A DNA stretch of 64,000 nucleotides from Kosakonia sp. SMBL-WEM22 (GTDB lineage Bacteria; Pseudomonadota; Gammaproteobacteria; Enterobacterales; Enterobacteriaceae). The DNA lies in NCBI RefSeq assembly GCF_014490785.1, contig NZ_CP051488.1:4588001-4652000 (forward strand). Reading direction: 5' to 3'. The notes beneath the pieces were generated by a model. It had not been told where the DNA came from. It made no database searches and worked only from the letters and a program-made list of their open reading frames with translations. Positions 1 through 8,754 of this stretch are shown here, in pieces; position 1 is the stretch's first letter; each line of letters begins with the position of its first letter. The position numbers and the translations under genes were made by a program.

Positions 1-158
1 CGAAATAATATTTTGCCCGCGGCAACGCCACCATTTTGTTAATTGCACGCCGACGTTACGCGACTCATTAATATGGTCTATTTTTCTGCGGAAAGATTAT
101 CCGTTTTTAGCCGGTAACCCGCCGCATCTGGGCTGAATTTATTCGGCACAAAAATAGA

Positions 159-180
159 ACTGTGACATAGTGCAAATTCA
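159..180 (+). promoter_or_regulatory. CRP-binding site of the malT promoter
   Basis: The 298 bases before malT carry no gene. Within them, TGTGA-N6-GCAAA (from 161) matches the CRP site known from the E. coli malT promoter, and the following stretch, including ATTACGAAGC near 241, also resembles the E. coli malT leader. CRP-cAMP would activate malT here. The divergent malPQ operon expected to the left is outside the window. Confidence 0.7.
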
Positions 181-298
181 CAATCGTCAGATTCGGACAT
201 AACTTGCAATATTTCCGCATCTGTTCGAACGTATTGAGATTAATTACGAAGCACAAAAAAAATCGCATCTCAGTTCTCCTCACAGTGAAGTGATAACT

Positions 299-3004
299 AT
301 GTTGATTCCGTCCAAATTAAGTCGCCCGGTTCGTCTCGACCATACGGTGGTGCGCGAACGTCTACTGGCGAAACTTTCCGGCGCCAACAATTATCGGCTT
401 GCGCTGGTAACCAGCCCGGCGGGCTACGGTAAAACCACCCTCGTCTCACAATGGGCAGCGGGGAAAAGCGACGTCGGCTGGTTCTCGCTTGATGAGGGGG
501 ATAATCAGCAGGAGCGCTTCGCTAGTTACTTTATCGCCGCGGTGCAACAAGCCACCGGTGGACACTGCACCAGCAGCGAAGTGATGGCGCAAAAGCGCCA
601 ATATGCCAGCCTGCCTTCACTCTTCTCGCAGCTGTTTGTCGAACTCACCGAATGGCAGCGCCCGCTCTACCTGGTAATTGATGATTACCATCTGATTACT
701 AACCCGGTGATCCACGATGCGATGCGCTTCTTCCTGCGCCATCAACCGGAAAACCTGACCCTGATTGTGCTCTCACGTAACCTGCCGCAGCTCGGGATTG
801 CTAACCTGCGCGTGCGCGAACAGCTGCTTGAAGTGGGCAGCCAACAGCTGGCCTTTACGCATCAGGAGGCAAAGCAGTTTTTTGACTGCCGACTGAATGC
901 GCCGATTGAAGCGGCGGAGAGCAGCCGCTTGTGTGATGATGTGGCTGGCTGGGCCACGGCGCTGCAACTCATCGCCCTCTCCGCCCGGCAAAATCATAGC
1001 GCGCCGCACCACTCTGCGCGCCGCCTGGCGGGCATTAACGCCAGCCATCTCTCCGATTATCTGGTCGATGAGGTGCTGGATAATGTCGACCCTGCCACCC
1101 GCCAGTTTCTACTGAAAAGCGCCCTGCTGCGCTCAATGAACGATGCGTTGATTGTGCGCGTCACCGGCGAAGAGAACGGGCAGATGCGGCTGGAGGAGAT
1201 CGAGCGTCAGGGGCTCTTTTTGCAGCGCATGGATGACTCCGGCGAGTGGTTTTGCTACCACCCGCTGTTCGGCAGTTTCCTGCGCCAGCGCTGCCAGTGG
1301 GAGCTGGCCACAGAGCTGCCCAATATTCACCGCGCAGCGGCTGAGAGCTGGATGGCACAAGGCTTCCCGAGCGAAGCGATCCATCATGCTCTGGCAGCGG
1401 GCGATGGCGCTATGCTGCGCGATATTCTGCTCAATCACGCGTGGGGCCTGTTTAACCACAGCGAGCTGAGCCTGCTGGAGGAGTCGCTAAAAGCGCTGCC
1501 GTGGGAGAGCCTGCTGGAGAATCCGCGGCTGGTGCTGCTGCAGGCGTGGCTGATGCAAAGCCAGCATCGCTATAGCGAAGTGAACACCCTGCTGGCGCGC
1601 GCCGAACAGGAGATGACCACCCAGATGGATGCCTCGCTACATGGCGACTTCAACGCCCTGCGCGCACAGGTGGCGATTAACGATGGCGATCCGGTGGAAG
1701 CGGAACGGCTGGCGATGGTGGCGCTCGACGAACTGCCGCTGGCTAACTACTACAGCCGGATTGTCGCCACGTCGGTGCATGGCGAAGTGCTGCACTGCAA
1801 AGGCGAGCTGGCCAATTCGCTGGCGGTGATGCAGCAAACCGAGCAGATGGCGCGCCGTCACGATGTCTGGCACTACGCGCTGTGGAGCCTGATCCAGCAG
1901 AGCGAAATTCTCTTTGCCCAGGGCTTTTTGCAGGCCGCGTGGGAGATGCAGGAGAAAGCTTTCACGCTTATCCGCGAGCAGCACCTTGAACAGCTGCCGA
2001 TGCATGAATTTTTACTCCGCATCCGCGCCCAGCTTCTGTGGGCATGGGCGCGGCTCGACGAGGCGGAAGCTGCCGCCCGTCAGGGTATGGAAGTGCTCTC
2101 TGCGATGCAACCGCAGCAGCAGTTGCAGTGCCTGGCGCTGATTGTGCAGGTCTCGCTGGCACGTGGCGATCTGGATAACGCCCGCAGTCACCTGCACCGG
2201 CTGGAGAACCTGCTCGGCAACGGTCAGTATCATAGCGACTGGGTATCGAACGCCGATAAAGTGCGGATGATCTACTGGCAAATGACCGGCGACAAAAACG
2301 CCGCCGCGCAGTGGCTGCGCCAGACGCCGAAACCGGCTTTTGCCAATAACCACTTTCTGCAAAGCCAGTGGCGCAACATTGCCCGCGCGCAGATCCTGCT
2401 GGGGGATTTTGGCCCGGCGGAGATAGTGCTGGAGGAGTTAAACGAAAACGCGCGCAGCCTGCGCCTGATGAGCGATATCAACCGTAATTTGCTGTTGCTC
2501 AATCAGCTTTACTGGCATGCAGGACGCAAAAACGATGCCCAGCGCGTGCTGCTTGAAGCGTTGCAGCTTGCCAACCGCACCGGGTTTATCAGCCACTTTG
2601 TGATTGAGGGTGAACCGATGGCGCAGCAGCTGCGCCAGCTCATTCAGCTCAACACGCTGCCGGAGCTGGATCAGCATCGCGCCCAGCGTATTCTGCGCGA
2701 AATTAACCAGCATCACCGGCATAAGTTCGCCCACTTTGATGAGAGCTTTGTCGAGCGTTTACTGACGCACCCGGAGGTGCCGGAGCTGATCCGTACCAGC
2801 CCGCTGACGCAGCGCGAGTGGCAGGTGCTGGGGCTTATCTATTCCGGATACAGTAACGAGCAGATCGCCGGCGAGCTGGCTGTCGCCGCGACGACCATCA
2901 AAACCCATATCCGCAACCTCTATCAAAAGCTGGGCGTCGCCCACCGTCAGGATGCGGTGCAGCATGCCCAGCGGCTGCTGAAAATCATGGGCTACGGGGT
3001 ATAA
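299..3004 (+). CDS. malT: MalT, ATP- and maltotriose-dependent transcriptional activator of the maltose regulon
   Basis: MalT is a cytoplasmic STAND-family activator that oligomerises with ATP and maltotriose and switches on the mal genes. The 901-residue product equals the E. coli length. A Walker A motif (SPAGYGKTT, near residue 40) starts the NOD module, the middle is TPR-like helical repeat, and a LuxR-type helix-turn-helix closes the protein (LTQREWQVLGLIYSGYSNEQ followed by VAATTIKTHIRNLYQKLGV). A GTG three codons upstream is in frame, but the ATG at 299 begins MLIPSKLSRP exactly as in E. coli. It converges on glpR with only three bases between the stop codons; the rtcAB/rtcR genes found between them in E. 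coli are absent. Confidence 0.97.
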   Translation: MLIPSKLSRPVRLDHTVVRERLLAKLSGANNYRLALVTSPAGYGKTTLVSQWAAGKSDVGWFSLDEGDNQQERFASYFIAAVQQATGGHCTSSEVMAQKRQYASLPSLFSQLFVELTEWQRPLYLVIDDYHLITNPVIHDAMRFFLRHQPENLTLIVLSRNLPQLGIANLRVREQLLEVGSQQLAFTHQEAKQFFDCRLNAPIEAAESSRLCDDVAGWATALQLIALSARQNHSAPHHSARRLAGINASHLSDYLVDEVLDNVDPATRQFLLKSALLRSMNDALIVRVTGEENGQMRLEEIERQGLFLQRMDDSGEWFCYHPLFGSFLRQRCQWELATELPNIHRAAAESWMAQGFPSEAIHHALAAGDGAMLRDILLNHAWGLFNHSELSLLEESLKALPWESLLENPRLVLLQAWLMQSQHRYSEVNTLLARAEQEMTTQMDASLHGDFNALRAQVAINDGDPVEAERLAMVALDELPLANYYSRIVATSVHGEVLHCKGELANSLAVMQQTEQMARRHDVWHYALWSLIQQSEILFAQGFLQAAWEMQEKAFTLIREQHLEQLPMHEFLLRIRAQLLWAWARLDEAEAAARQGMEVLSAMQPQQQLQCLALIVQVSLARGDLDNARSHLHRLENLLGNGQYHSDWVSNADKVRMIYWQMTGDKNAAAQWLRQTPKPAFANNHFLQSQWRNIARAQILLGDFGPAEIVLEELNENARSLRLMSDINRNLLLLNQLYWHAGRKNDAQRVLLEALQLANRTGFISHFVIEGEPMAQQLRQLIQLNTLPELDQHRAQRILREINQHHRHKFAHFDESFVERLLTHPEVPELIRTSPLTQREWQVLGLIYSGYSNEQIAGELAVAATTIKTHIRNLYQKLGVAHRQDAVQHAQRLLKIMGYGV

Positions 3005-3007
3005 CGG

Positions 3008-3766
3008 CTAGCAGAGTTCCAGCTGCACGTTATTGTGGCTTATTACCTGCATTACGCCTGCGGGCGGCATCACATCGGTGTAGACCGCATCGACAAGGCT
3101 GATGCTGCCCATATTAACCATCGCGTTACGGCCAAATTTCGAGTGATCCACCACCAGCATCACATGGCGCGAGTTCTCAATGATCGCGCGCTTGGTGCGC
3201 ACTTCATGATAGTCAAACTCCAGCAGCGAGCCGTCAGCATCAATACCGCTAATCCCCAGAATGCCGAAATCGAGGCGGAACTGGGAGATAAAGTCGAGGG
3301 TCGCTTCGCCGACAATACCACCGTCGCGGCTGCGCAGTTCGCCCCCCGCCAGAATGACGCGGAAATCAGACTTCTTCATTAACGTATTGGCGACATTAAG
3401 GTTGTTAGTAACAACCCGCAACTCGCTGTGGTCGAGCAGCGCATGGGCGACCGCTTCCGGCGTGGTGCCGATATCGATAAACAGCGTCGCGCCGTTGGGG
3501 ATCTGCTCAGCAACGCGGCGGGCAATACGCTCTTTTTCCGCCGCCAGCGTCGTTTTTCGATCGTGCCACGAGGTGTTTTCCGAACTGGAGGGCAGTGCCG
3601 CGCCGCCGTGGTGACGCAAGATTTTGTTCTGATCGGCCAGATCGTTCAGATCGCGACGAATCGTCTGCGGGCTGACGGAGAACTGCTCGACCAACTCTTC
3701 GGTGCTGACATATCCCTGCTGTTTAACCAGCTCGATAATCGCGTCATGACGCTGTGTCTGTTTCAT
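3008..3766 (-). CDS. glpR: GlpR, glycerol-3-phosphate regulon repressor (DeoR family)
   Basis: GlpR represses the glp regulon until glycerol 3-phosphate binds. The 252-residue product (same length as E. coli) starts MKQTQRHDAI. A DeoR-type winged helix lies at residues 5-57 (VSTEELVEQFSVSPQTIRRD), followed by the sugar-phosphate sensor domain with the IDIGTTPEAVA loop. The frame stays open 43 codons upstream into glpG, but those residues look nothing like GlpR, so the start at 3766 was chosen. It is the last gene of glpE-glpG-glpR. A GlpR operator is visible in front of glpD. Confidence 0.96.
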   Translation of the reverse strand: MKQTQRHDAIIELVKQQGYVSTEELVEQFSVSPQTIRRDLNDLADQNKILRHHGGAALPSSSENTSWHDRKTTLAAEKERIARRVAEQIPNGATLFIDIGTTPEAVAHALLDHSELRVVTNNLNVANTLMKKSDFRVILAGGELRSRDGGIVGEATLDFISQFRLDFGILGISGIDADGSLLEFDYHEVRTKRAIIENSRHVMLVVDHSKFGRNAMVNMGSISLVDAVYTDVMPPAGVMQVISHNNVQLELC

Positions 3767-3783
3767 GATGTGTCCCTGGATAA

Positions 3784-4614
3784 TTATGTTCGTTTTCGCA
3801 CATTCTGCGAGTCCACCAGCGCCATCGCCAGGCCAATCACCATCCCTGCCGTATGCGCGCCGCTGGCAATAGCGAAACCGGTTAAGCCGAACCATTCCGC
3901 CACCATCAGTAACACCGTAAAGATAAACAGGCCGTTCGGCAGCGCTACCTTCGGTTCCGGATCGCGTATGCCGCGCAGCCAGACATAGCCAATCAACGCG
4001 TAAACTACGCCGGATAAACCGCCGAACCAGGGGCCGGTAAGCTGATGCTGTACAAAACCGCTCAGCAGCGCGCTAATCAGCGTAATCACCACCAGCTTTC
4101 CGCTGCCGAGCCGCTTCTCCACCGCGCCGCCAAGATACCACCACCAGAAGAGGTTAAAGAGGATGTGCAGCAGCGAAAAGTGCATGATCGCATGGGTGAA
4201 GTAGCGCCACGCTTCAAAGCGCAGGCTCTCATCCCACGGCCAGGCGAGCCATACCATGACGACTTCATCGCCCATCACGTTCATCAGCAGGAAGACGATA
4301 ATGCAGAGCAGGGAGACGGCAATGGTTAGCGGCCCACCGCGCTCGCGCAGGGCGGCTGAAAGAGGGAAACGACGGTAGTGCAAACCGCTGTCGGTCTGCC
4401 CGGATTGCCAGCTCGCCGCCAGATAGCGCGGATCGGCGGGGTTTTCCAGAAAGCGCGCCAGCTCGCTGCGCACGCGCTCGGCCTGGCTTTCGTCCGCCAA
4501 CCAGATGTCGGTCTGCTCATGGTGCTGGATGGTCAGGATGACGCCCTGAGTCTGCATATAGTCGACAAACGCCTGGGCGACGCGGGGGTTAGCAAAAGAG
4601 GTAATCATCAACAT
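3784..4614 (-). CDS. glpG: GlpG, rhomboid intramembrane serine protease
   Basis: GlpG cuts transmembrane substrates within the inner membrane. The 276 residues match E. coli length. An N-terminal cytoplasmic domain (about 1-90) precedes six transmembrane segments. Rhomboid signatures are present: the catalytic serine in GLSGVVYAL (near residue 201) and the catalytic histidine in GAHTAG (near 254), plus the HALMHFSLLHILFN-like histidine/asparagine helix. It lies 58 bases downstream of glpE and 17 bases upstream of glpR, so the three genes are probably co-transcribed. Despite its name, no glycerol role is evident from sequence. Confidence 0.96.
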   Translation of the reverse strand: MLMITSFANPRVAQAFVDYMQTQGVILTIQHHEQTDIWLADESQAERVRSELARFLENPADPRYLAASWQSGQTDSGLHYRRFPLSAALRERGGPLTIAVSLLCIIVFLLMNVMGDEVVMVWLAWPWDESLRFEAWRYFTHAIMHFSLLHILFNLFWWWYLGGAVEKRLGSGKLVVITLISALLSGFVQHQLTGPWFGGLSGVVYALIGYVWLRGIRDPEPKVALPNGLFIFTVLLMVAEWFGLTGFAIASGAHTAGMVIGLAMALVDSQNVRKRT

Positions 4615-4672
4615 GACGGGCGTCGCTTAGTCCATACAAAGAGAGACAGTATAGCGGAGAGTCGCGCTTCGC

Positions 4673-5002
4673 CTAAAGCGTGCCGTGCTCGACTTCAGCC
4701 GGGAAGTGGCGATGCCACGCATCGAAACCGCCGTCGACGCTGTAGACCTCTTCAAAGCCCTGCTGCAACAGATATTGCGCGGCACCTTTACTGCTGTTGC
4801 CGTGATAGCACATGACCATCACCGGCGTGTCGAAGTCGTTGTCGCGCATAAACGCGCCCAACGTATCGTTGGTAAGGTGAAACGCACCCGGCGTATGGCC
4901 CATCGCGAAACTCTGCGGATCGCGGATATCGACCAGCACGGCCTGCTGCTGCTGCAATTTCTGATGAGTCTCTTCGACATTAATACATTCAAAATGATCC
5001 AT
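4673..5002 (-). CDS. glpE: GlpE, thiosulfate sulfurtransferase (single-domain rhodanese)
   Basis: GlpE transfers sulfane sulfur from thiosulfate to acceptors such as cyanide or thioredoxin in the cytoplasm. The 109-residue protein is a single rhodanese domain, one residue longer than the E. coli form. The catalytic cysteine sits in the loop MCYHGNSSKGA (near residue 65), and VDIRDPQSF and DGGFDAW are rhodanese hallmarks. It is the first gene of glpEGR and is divergent from glpD across a 188-base control region. Confidence 0.95.
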   Translation of the reverse strand: MDHFECINVEETHQKLQQQQAVLVDIRDPQSFAMGHTPGAFHLTNDTLGAFMRDNDFDTPVMVMCYHGNSSKGAAQYLLQQGFEEVYSVDGGFDAWHRHFPAEVEHGTL

Positions 5003-5139
5003 GGCGTTCTCTTTATTGACACGAATTATGGCTAGGCTGCGACAAGTGTACGTCGTGACCCCGGTGAAGCGCCATTATGTTATGCATATCACTCTAAATT
5101 GTTTTTTTGATGTTACCAAAAGCGCGTTCTTTTGCTATT

Positions 5140-5157
5140 ATGAGCGATATCGAACAT
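5140..5157 (+). promoter_or_regulatory. GlpR operator before glpD
   Basis: ATGAGCGATATCGAACAT is a near-palindromic match to the GlpR consensus (ATGTTCG-AT-CGAACAT type) and sits 34-51 bases before the glpD start. The upstream half of the glpE-glpD intergenic region (near 5078-5095, TATGCATATCACTC) also contains a weak CRP-like half site. Repression by GlpR relieved by glycerol 3-phosphate is the expected control. Confidence 0.75.
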
Positions 5158-5190
5158 TTTTGAGCTTTTACGAAAGTGCGTGAGGATAAC

Positions 5191-6696
5191 ATGGAAACCA
5201 AAGATCTGATTGTGATAGGCGGGGGCATTAACGGTGCCGGTATCGCGGTTGACGCCGCAGGGCGTGGTTTATCCGTGCTCATGCTTGAGGCTCAGGATCT
5301 CGCCTGCGCGACATCCAGCAACAGCTCTAAACTGATTCACGGGGGCCTGCGCTACCTTGAACACTACGAATTCCGCCTGGTGAGCGAAGCGCTCGCCGAA
5401 CGTGAAGTGCTGCTGAAAATGGCACCGCATATCGCCTTTCCGATGCGTTTCCGCTTGCCGCACCGCCCTCATCTGCGCCCGGCGTGGATGATTCGCATTG
5501 GTCTGTTTATGTACGATCACCTGGGTAAACGCACCAGCCTGCCGGCATCTAAAGGGTTGCGATTTGGCTCAGAATCGGTGCTGAAACCGGAAATCGTGCG
5601 CGGATTCGAATATTCCGACTGCTGGGTCGATGATGCGCGCATGGTGCTGGCTAATGCGCAGATGGTTGAGCGTAAAGGTGGGAAAGTAATGACCCGCACC
5701 CGTGCTACCAGCGCGCGTCGTGAAAACGGCCTCTGGGTAGTGGAAGCGGAGGATATCGATACTGGCGAGAAATTTAGCTGGAAAGCACGCGGTCTGGTTA
5801 ACGCTACCGGCCCGTGGGTGAAAGAGTTCTTCGATGACGGCATGAAGCTGCCTTCGCCATACGGCATTCGTCTGATCAAGGGTAGCCACATCGTGGTGCC
5901 GCGCGCCCATGCGCAGAAGCAGGCCTACATCCTGCAAAACGAAGATAAACGTATTGTCTTTGTGATCCCGTGGATGGATGAGTTCTCCATTATCGGTACC
6001 ACTGACGTTGAGTACCACGGCGACCCGAAAAACGTGAAGATCGACGATGATGAGATCAACTACCTGCTCAATGTCTATAACGATCACTTCAAGAAACAGC
6101 TGACGCGTGACGATATCGCCTGGACCTACTCCGGTGTGCGCCCGCTCTGCGATGATGAATCTGATTCACCGCAGGCGATCACCCGTGATTACACGCTCGA
6201 TATTCATGATGAAAATGGTAAGGCGCCGCTGCTGTCAGTATTCGGCGGGAAACTCACCACCTATCGCAAGCTGGCGGAGCATGCGCTGGAAAAACTGACG
6301 CCGTACTATAAAGGTATCGGCCCGGCGTGGACCAAAGAGTGTGTTCTGCCCGGCGGCGATATCAACGGCGATCGTGAGGATTACGCAGCAAAACTGCGCC
6401 GTACATACCCCTTCATCAGCGAATCGCTGGCGCGCCACTATGCCCGTACTTACGGCAGCAACAGTGAACTGATTCTGTCGGGTATCACCAGCCTTGATGG
6501 CATGGGCGAGCACTTCGGTCATGAGCTGTATGAAGCCGAACTGCGTTACCTGGTCGAACATGAGTGGGTGCGCCGCCTCGACGATGCCATCTGGCGTCGC
6601 ACGAAACTTGGTATGTGGCTGAGTGAAGAGGAGCAGGCGCGTGTGGCTCAGTGGCTGACGCGTAATAACAAAGCGGAACTGTCGCTCGCGTCTTAA
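5191..6696 (+). CDS. glpD: GlpD, aerobic sn-glycerol-3-phosphate dehydrogenase
   Basis: GlpD oxidises glycerol 3-phosphate to dihydroxyacetone phosphate at the inner face of the cytoplasmic membrane and feeds electrons to ubiquinone. The 501 residues equal the E. coli protein. The N-terminal dinucleotide fold IVIGGGINGAG binds FAD, and IHGGLRYLEHYEFRLVSEAL and VFGGKLTTYRKLAEHAL are family signatures. An in-frame ATG five codons upstream is less likely: the sequence GAGGATAAC before 5191 provides a ribosome site for METKDLIVIG. The gene is followed by a strong bidirectional terminator and then converges on gntU. Confidence 0.97.
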   Translation: METKDLIVIGGGINGAGIAVDAAGRGLSVLMLEAQDLACATSSNSSKLIHGGLRYLEHYEFRLVSEALAEREVLLKMAPHIAFPMRFRLPHRPHLRPAWMIRIGLFMYDHLGKRTSLPASKGLRFGSESVLKPEIVRGFEYSDCWVDDARMVLANAQMVERKGGKVMTRTRATSARRENGLWVVEAEDIDTGEKFSWKARGLVNATGPWVKEFFDDGMKLPSPYGIRLIKGSHIVVPRAHAQKQAYILQNEDKRIVFVIPWMDEFSIIGTTDVEYHGDPKNVKIDDDEINYLLNVYNDHFKKQLTRDDIAWTYSGVRPLCDDESDSPQAITRDYTLDIHDENGKAPLLSVFGGKLTTYRKLAEHALEKLTPYYKGIGPAWTKECVLPGGDINGDREDYAAKLRRTYPFISESLARHYARTYGSNSELILSGITSLDGMGEHFGHELYEAELRYLVEHEWVRRLDDAIWRRTKLGMWLSEEEQARVAQWLTRNNKAELSLAS

Positions 6697-6706
6697 GCGT
6701 TAAGAT

Positions 6707-6738
6707 AAAAACCCGGTGGCCTGCAACCACCGGGTTTT
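6707..6738. terminator. Bidirectional rho-independent terminator between glpD and gntU
   Basis: The hairpin AAAACCCGGTGG - CCTGCAA - CCACCGGGTTTT has a perfect stem flanked by A and T runs, so it can end both glpD (rightward) and gntU (leftward). Confidence 0.9.
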
Positions 6739-6747
6739 CTTTTGCCT

Positions 6748-8088
6748 TTAGCTCAGCAGCGTAAAGGCGATCATCCCGATAATCGCACCGGTGGTGCCGA
6801 GGATGGTTTCCATCATGGTCCAGGTCTTCAGGGTTTGCGCTTCTGTCGCGCCGGTAAAGCGGCCATAGAGCCAGAAACCGGCATCATTCACATGACTCAC
6901 CACAATCGAACCGCCCGCGATACAGATGGAGAGTGCCGCCATCTGCGCGCCGTTGAAGTGCAGCTGTTCAATGACCGGCATTACCAGACCGACCGCGGTC
7001 AGACAGGCGACCGTTGCGGAACCCTGGATAATGCGCACCGCCGCCGCCAGCACGAAACAGGTCAGGGCGATAGGTAAGCCCATGCCGGTTAACGCTTCAC
7101 CGAGCGCCGGGCCAACGCCGGAATCGACCAGCACCTGTTTGAAGACGCCGCCTGCGCCAATTACCAGCAGAATAATCCCCGCCGGTTGTAGCGCCTGGCC
7201 GCAAATCTCCATCACCCGATCTTTTTCCATGCCCTGACGCACCGCCAGACCATAAATCGCTACCAGACAAGCCACCAGAATGGCGGTAAAGGGGTGGCCG
7301 ATAAACTCCATCCACTGATAGAGCGTGCTCCCTTCAGCCACGAAGCGCGCGGCGATGGTTTTCATCCCCACCAGCACCAGCGGCAGCAGGATCAGCGCAA
7401 GACTGAAGCCAAACGATGGCATTTTGCCTTCGCCGAGATGCGGCTCGCTGACATCATCCGGAATATGCAACTCAACGTGGCGGCTGATAAAGTTGCCCCA
7501 CAGCGGCCCGGCGACCAGCATGCCCGGGATCGCAGCGCAGAGGCCAATGAGGATCATCCAGCCAAAATCGGCATGCATCTGCGAGGCGAGCAGCATCGGC
7601 GCAGGCCCCGGCAGCAGAAATGCCGCTGCCGCTGCCACACCCGCGAACAGTGGAATCACCAGTTTGACCAGGTTGGTGCCAGTGTGGCGTGCCATTGAGA
7701 AAGCGACGCTTATCAGCAGCACAATCGCCACTTCGAAGAAGAGCGGCAGAGCGCAAATCAGCCCGGCGAGACCAATCGCATAGTGCGCGCGGCTGTGACC
7801 GAAGGAGTTAAGCATTTTAACGGCAATTTGATCCACCGCGCCGGTCTCATGCAGGATTTTGCCGAACATCGCACCGAGTGCCACCACAATGGCGAGAAAG
7901 CCGAGCGTACCGCCCATCCCCTTTTCCATGGTCTGGGCAATTTTCGTCAGCGGCATGCCGGAGAAGAGCCCGGAGCCAATCGAGACCACCATCAGCGCAA
8001 CGAAAGCGTGCATTCGCGCTTTCATCACTAAAAACAGCAGCAGTAAAACAGAACCGACGGCGGTTAATACCAGCGTTAATGTACTCAC
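6748..8088 (-). CDS. gntU: GntU, low-affinity gluconate transporter (GntP family)
   Basis: GntU imports gluconate across the inner membrane by proton symport. The 446-residue protein is highly hydrophobic with about a dozen membrane segments and is collinear with E. coli GntU, including LPLFFEVAIVLL, LLPGPAPMLLASQM and SHVNDAGFWL, all typical of GntP-family gluconate permeases. Its start overlaps the end of gntK by four bases, so the two are translationally coupled. In E. coli glgBXCAP, asd and yhgN separate this gene from glpD; here only a terminator does. Confidence 0.95.
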   Translation of the reverse strand: MSTLTLVLTAVGSVLLLLFLVMKARMHAFVALMVVSIGSGLFSGMPLTKIAQTMEKGMGGTLGFLAIVVALGAMFGKILHETGAVDQIAVKMLNSFGHSRAHYAIGLAGLICALPLFFEVAIVLLISVAFSMARHTGTNLVKLVIPLFAGVAAAAAFLLPGPAPMLLASQMHADFGWMILIGLCAAIPGMLVAGPLWGNFISRHVELHIPDDVSEPHLGEGKMPSFGFSLALILLPLVLVGMKTIAARFVAEGSTLYQWMEFIGHPFTAILVACLVAIYGLAVRQGMEKDRVMEICGQALQPAGIILLVIGAGGVFKQVLVDSGVGPALGEALTGMGLPIALTCFVLAAAVRIIQGSATVACLTAVGLVMPVIEQLHFNGAQMAALSICIAGGSIVVSHVNDAGFWLYGRFTGATEAQTLKTWTMMETILGTTGAIIGMIAFTLLS

Positions 8089-8618
8089 TGCTCACGGCCT
8101 TGGTTAATCACTTCAATGGTGCTGGCGACCACGCCATCCAGGGGTTGGTCAATGTTTACCACCAGCACATCGCGCTCATCTTCGCCCGGCTCCTGCAGCG
8201 TTTCGAACTGGGTGACCAGCATCTGCGTTTTGAAGAAGTGGCCTTTACGCGCTTTCAGGCGGCTTTCGATAACATCGAATTCGCCCTTCAGGTAGATAAA
8301 GGAGAGGTTAGGATTACCGGCGCGCAGCAGGTCGCGGTAGTGCTTTTTCAGCGCCGAGCAGACGATCAGCGACACTTTGTTGGTGCGCTGCATGGCAAAG
8401 GCGGCATCGTTCAGCGCCTGCAACCACGGTTTGCGGTCGTCGTCGTTCAGCGGCTCGCCGGAGGCCATCTTATTGATGTTGCTTCGCGGATGAAGAAAGT
8501 CGCCGTCAAGAAATGCGGCTTTAAGCTGATACGCGACTTCGCTGGCAACCGCAGATTTGCCGCTGCCTGAAACGCCCATCAGAACGAAAACATGGTGATC
8601 AAGGTTTGTTGTGCTCAA
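8085..8618 (-). CDS. gntK: GntK, thermoresistant gluconokinase
   Basis: GntK phosphorylates gluconate to 6-phosphogluconate for the Entner-Doudoroff and pentose phosphate routes. A Walker A motif lies at the start (MGVSGSGKSAVA), followed by AAFLDGDFLHPR and LNDDDRKPWL, family signatures for substrate binding. The frame is open for 28 more codons upstream, but family alignment and the E. coli gene point to a TTG start at 8618, giving 177 residues beginning (M)STTNLDHH. It is the first gene of gntKU, with two GntR operators about 30-60 bases upstream. Confidence 0.93.
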   Translation of the reverse strand: MSTTNLDHHVFVLMGVSGSGKSAVASEVAYQLKAAFLDGDFLHPRSNINKMASGEPLNDDDRKPWLQALNDAAFAMQRTNKVSLIVCSALKKHYRDLLRAGNPNLSFIYLKGEFDVIESRLKARKGHFFKTQMLVTQFETLQEPGEDERDVLVVNIDQPLDGVVASTIEVINQGREQ

Positions 8619-8646
8619 AGGGTAGCCCCCACGGGTGCAAGAGTGA

Positions 8647-8676
8647 TTGTTACGGGTAACTGTTATCGGTAACATT
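8647..8676 (-). promoter_or_regulatory. Tandem GntR operators of the gntKU promoter
   Basis: Read on the minus strand, ATGTTACCGATAAC is followed directly by GTTACCCGTAACAA, two imperfect palindromes of the ATGTTACC/GGTAACAT type that GntR binds in E. coli. They lie between gntR and the TTG start of gntK, as expected for gluconate-relieved repression. Confidence 0.7.
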
Positions 8677-8754
8677 GTCCTGCCGCGATCCCAGAGAAGC
8701 AATATTCACAGTGGCCAGAGATAAATAAGTGTGAGCTACGTCAAATTTGTCAGA

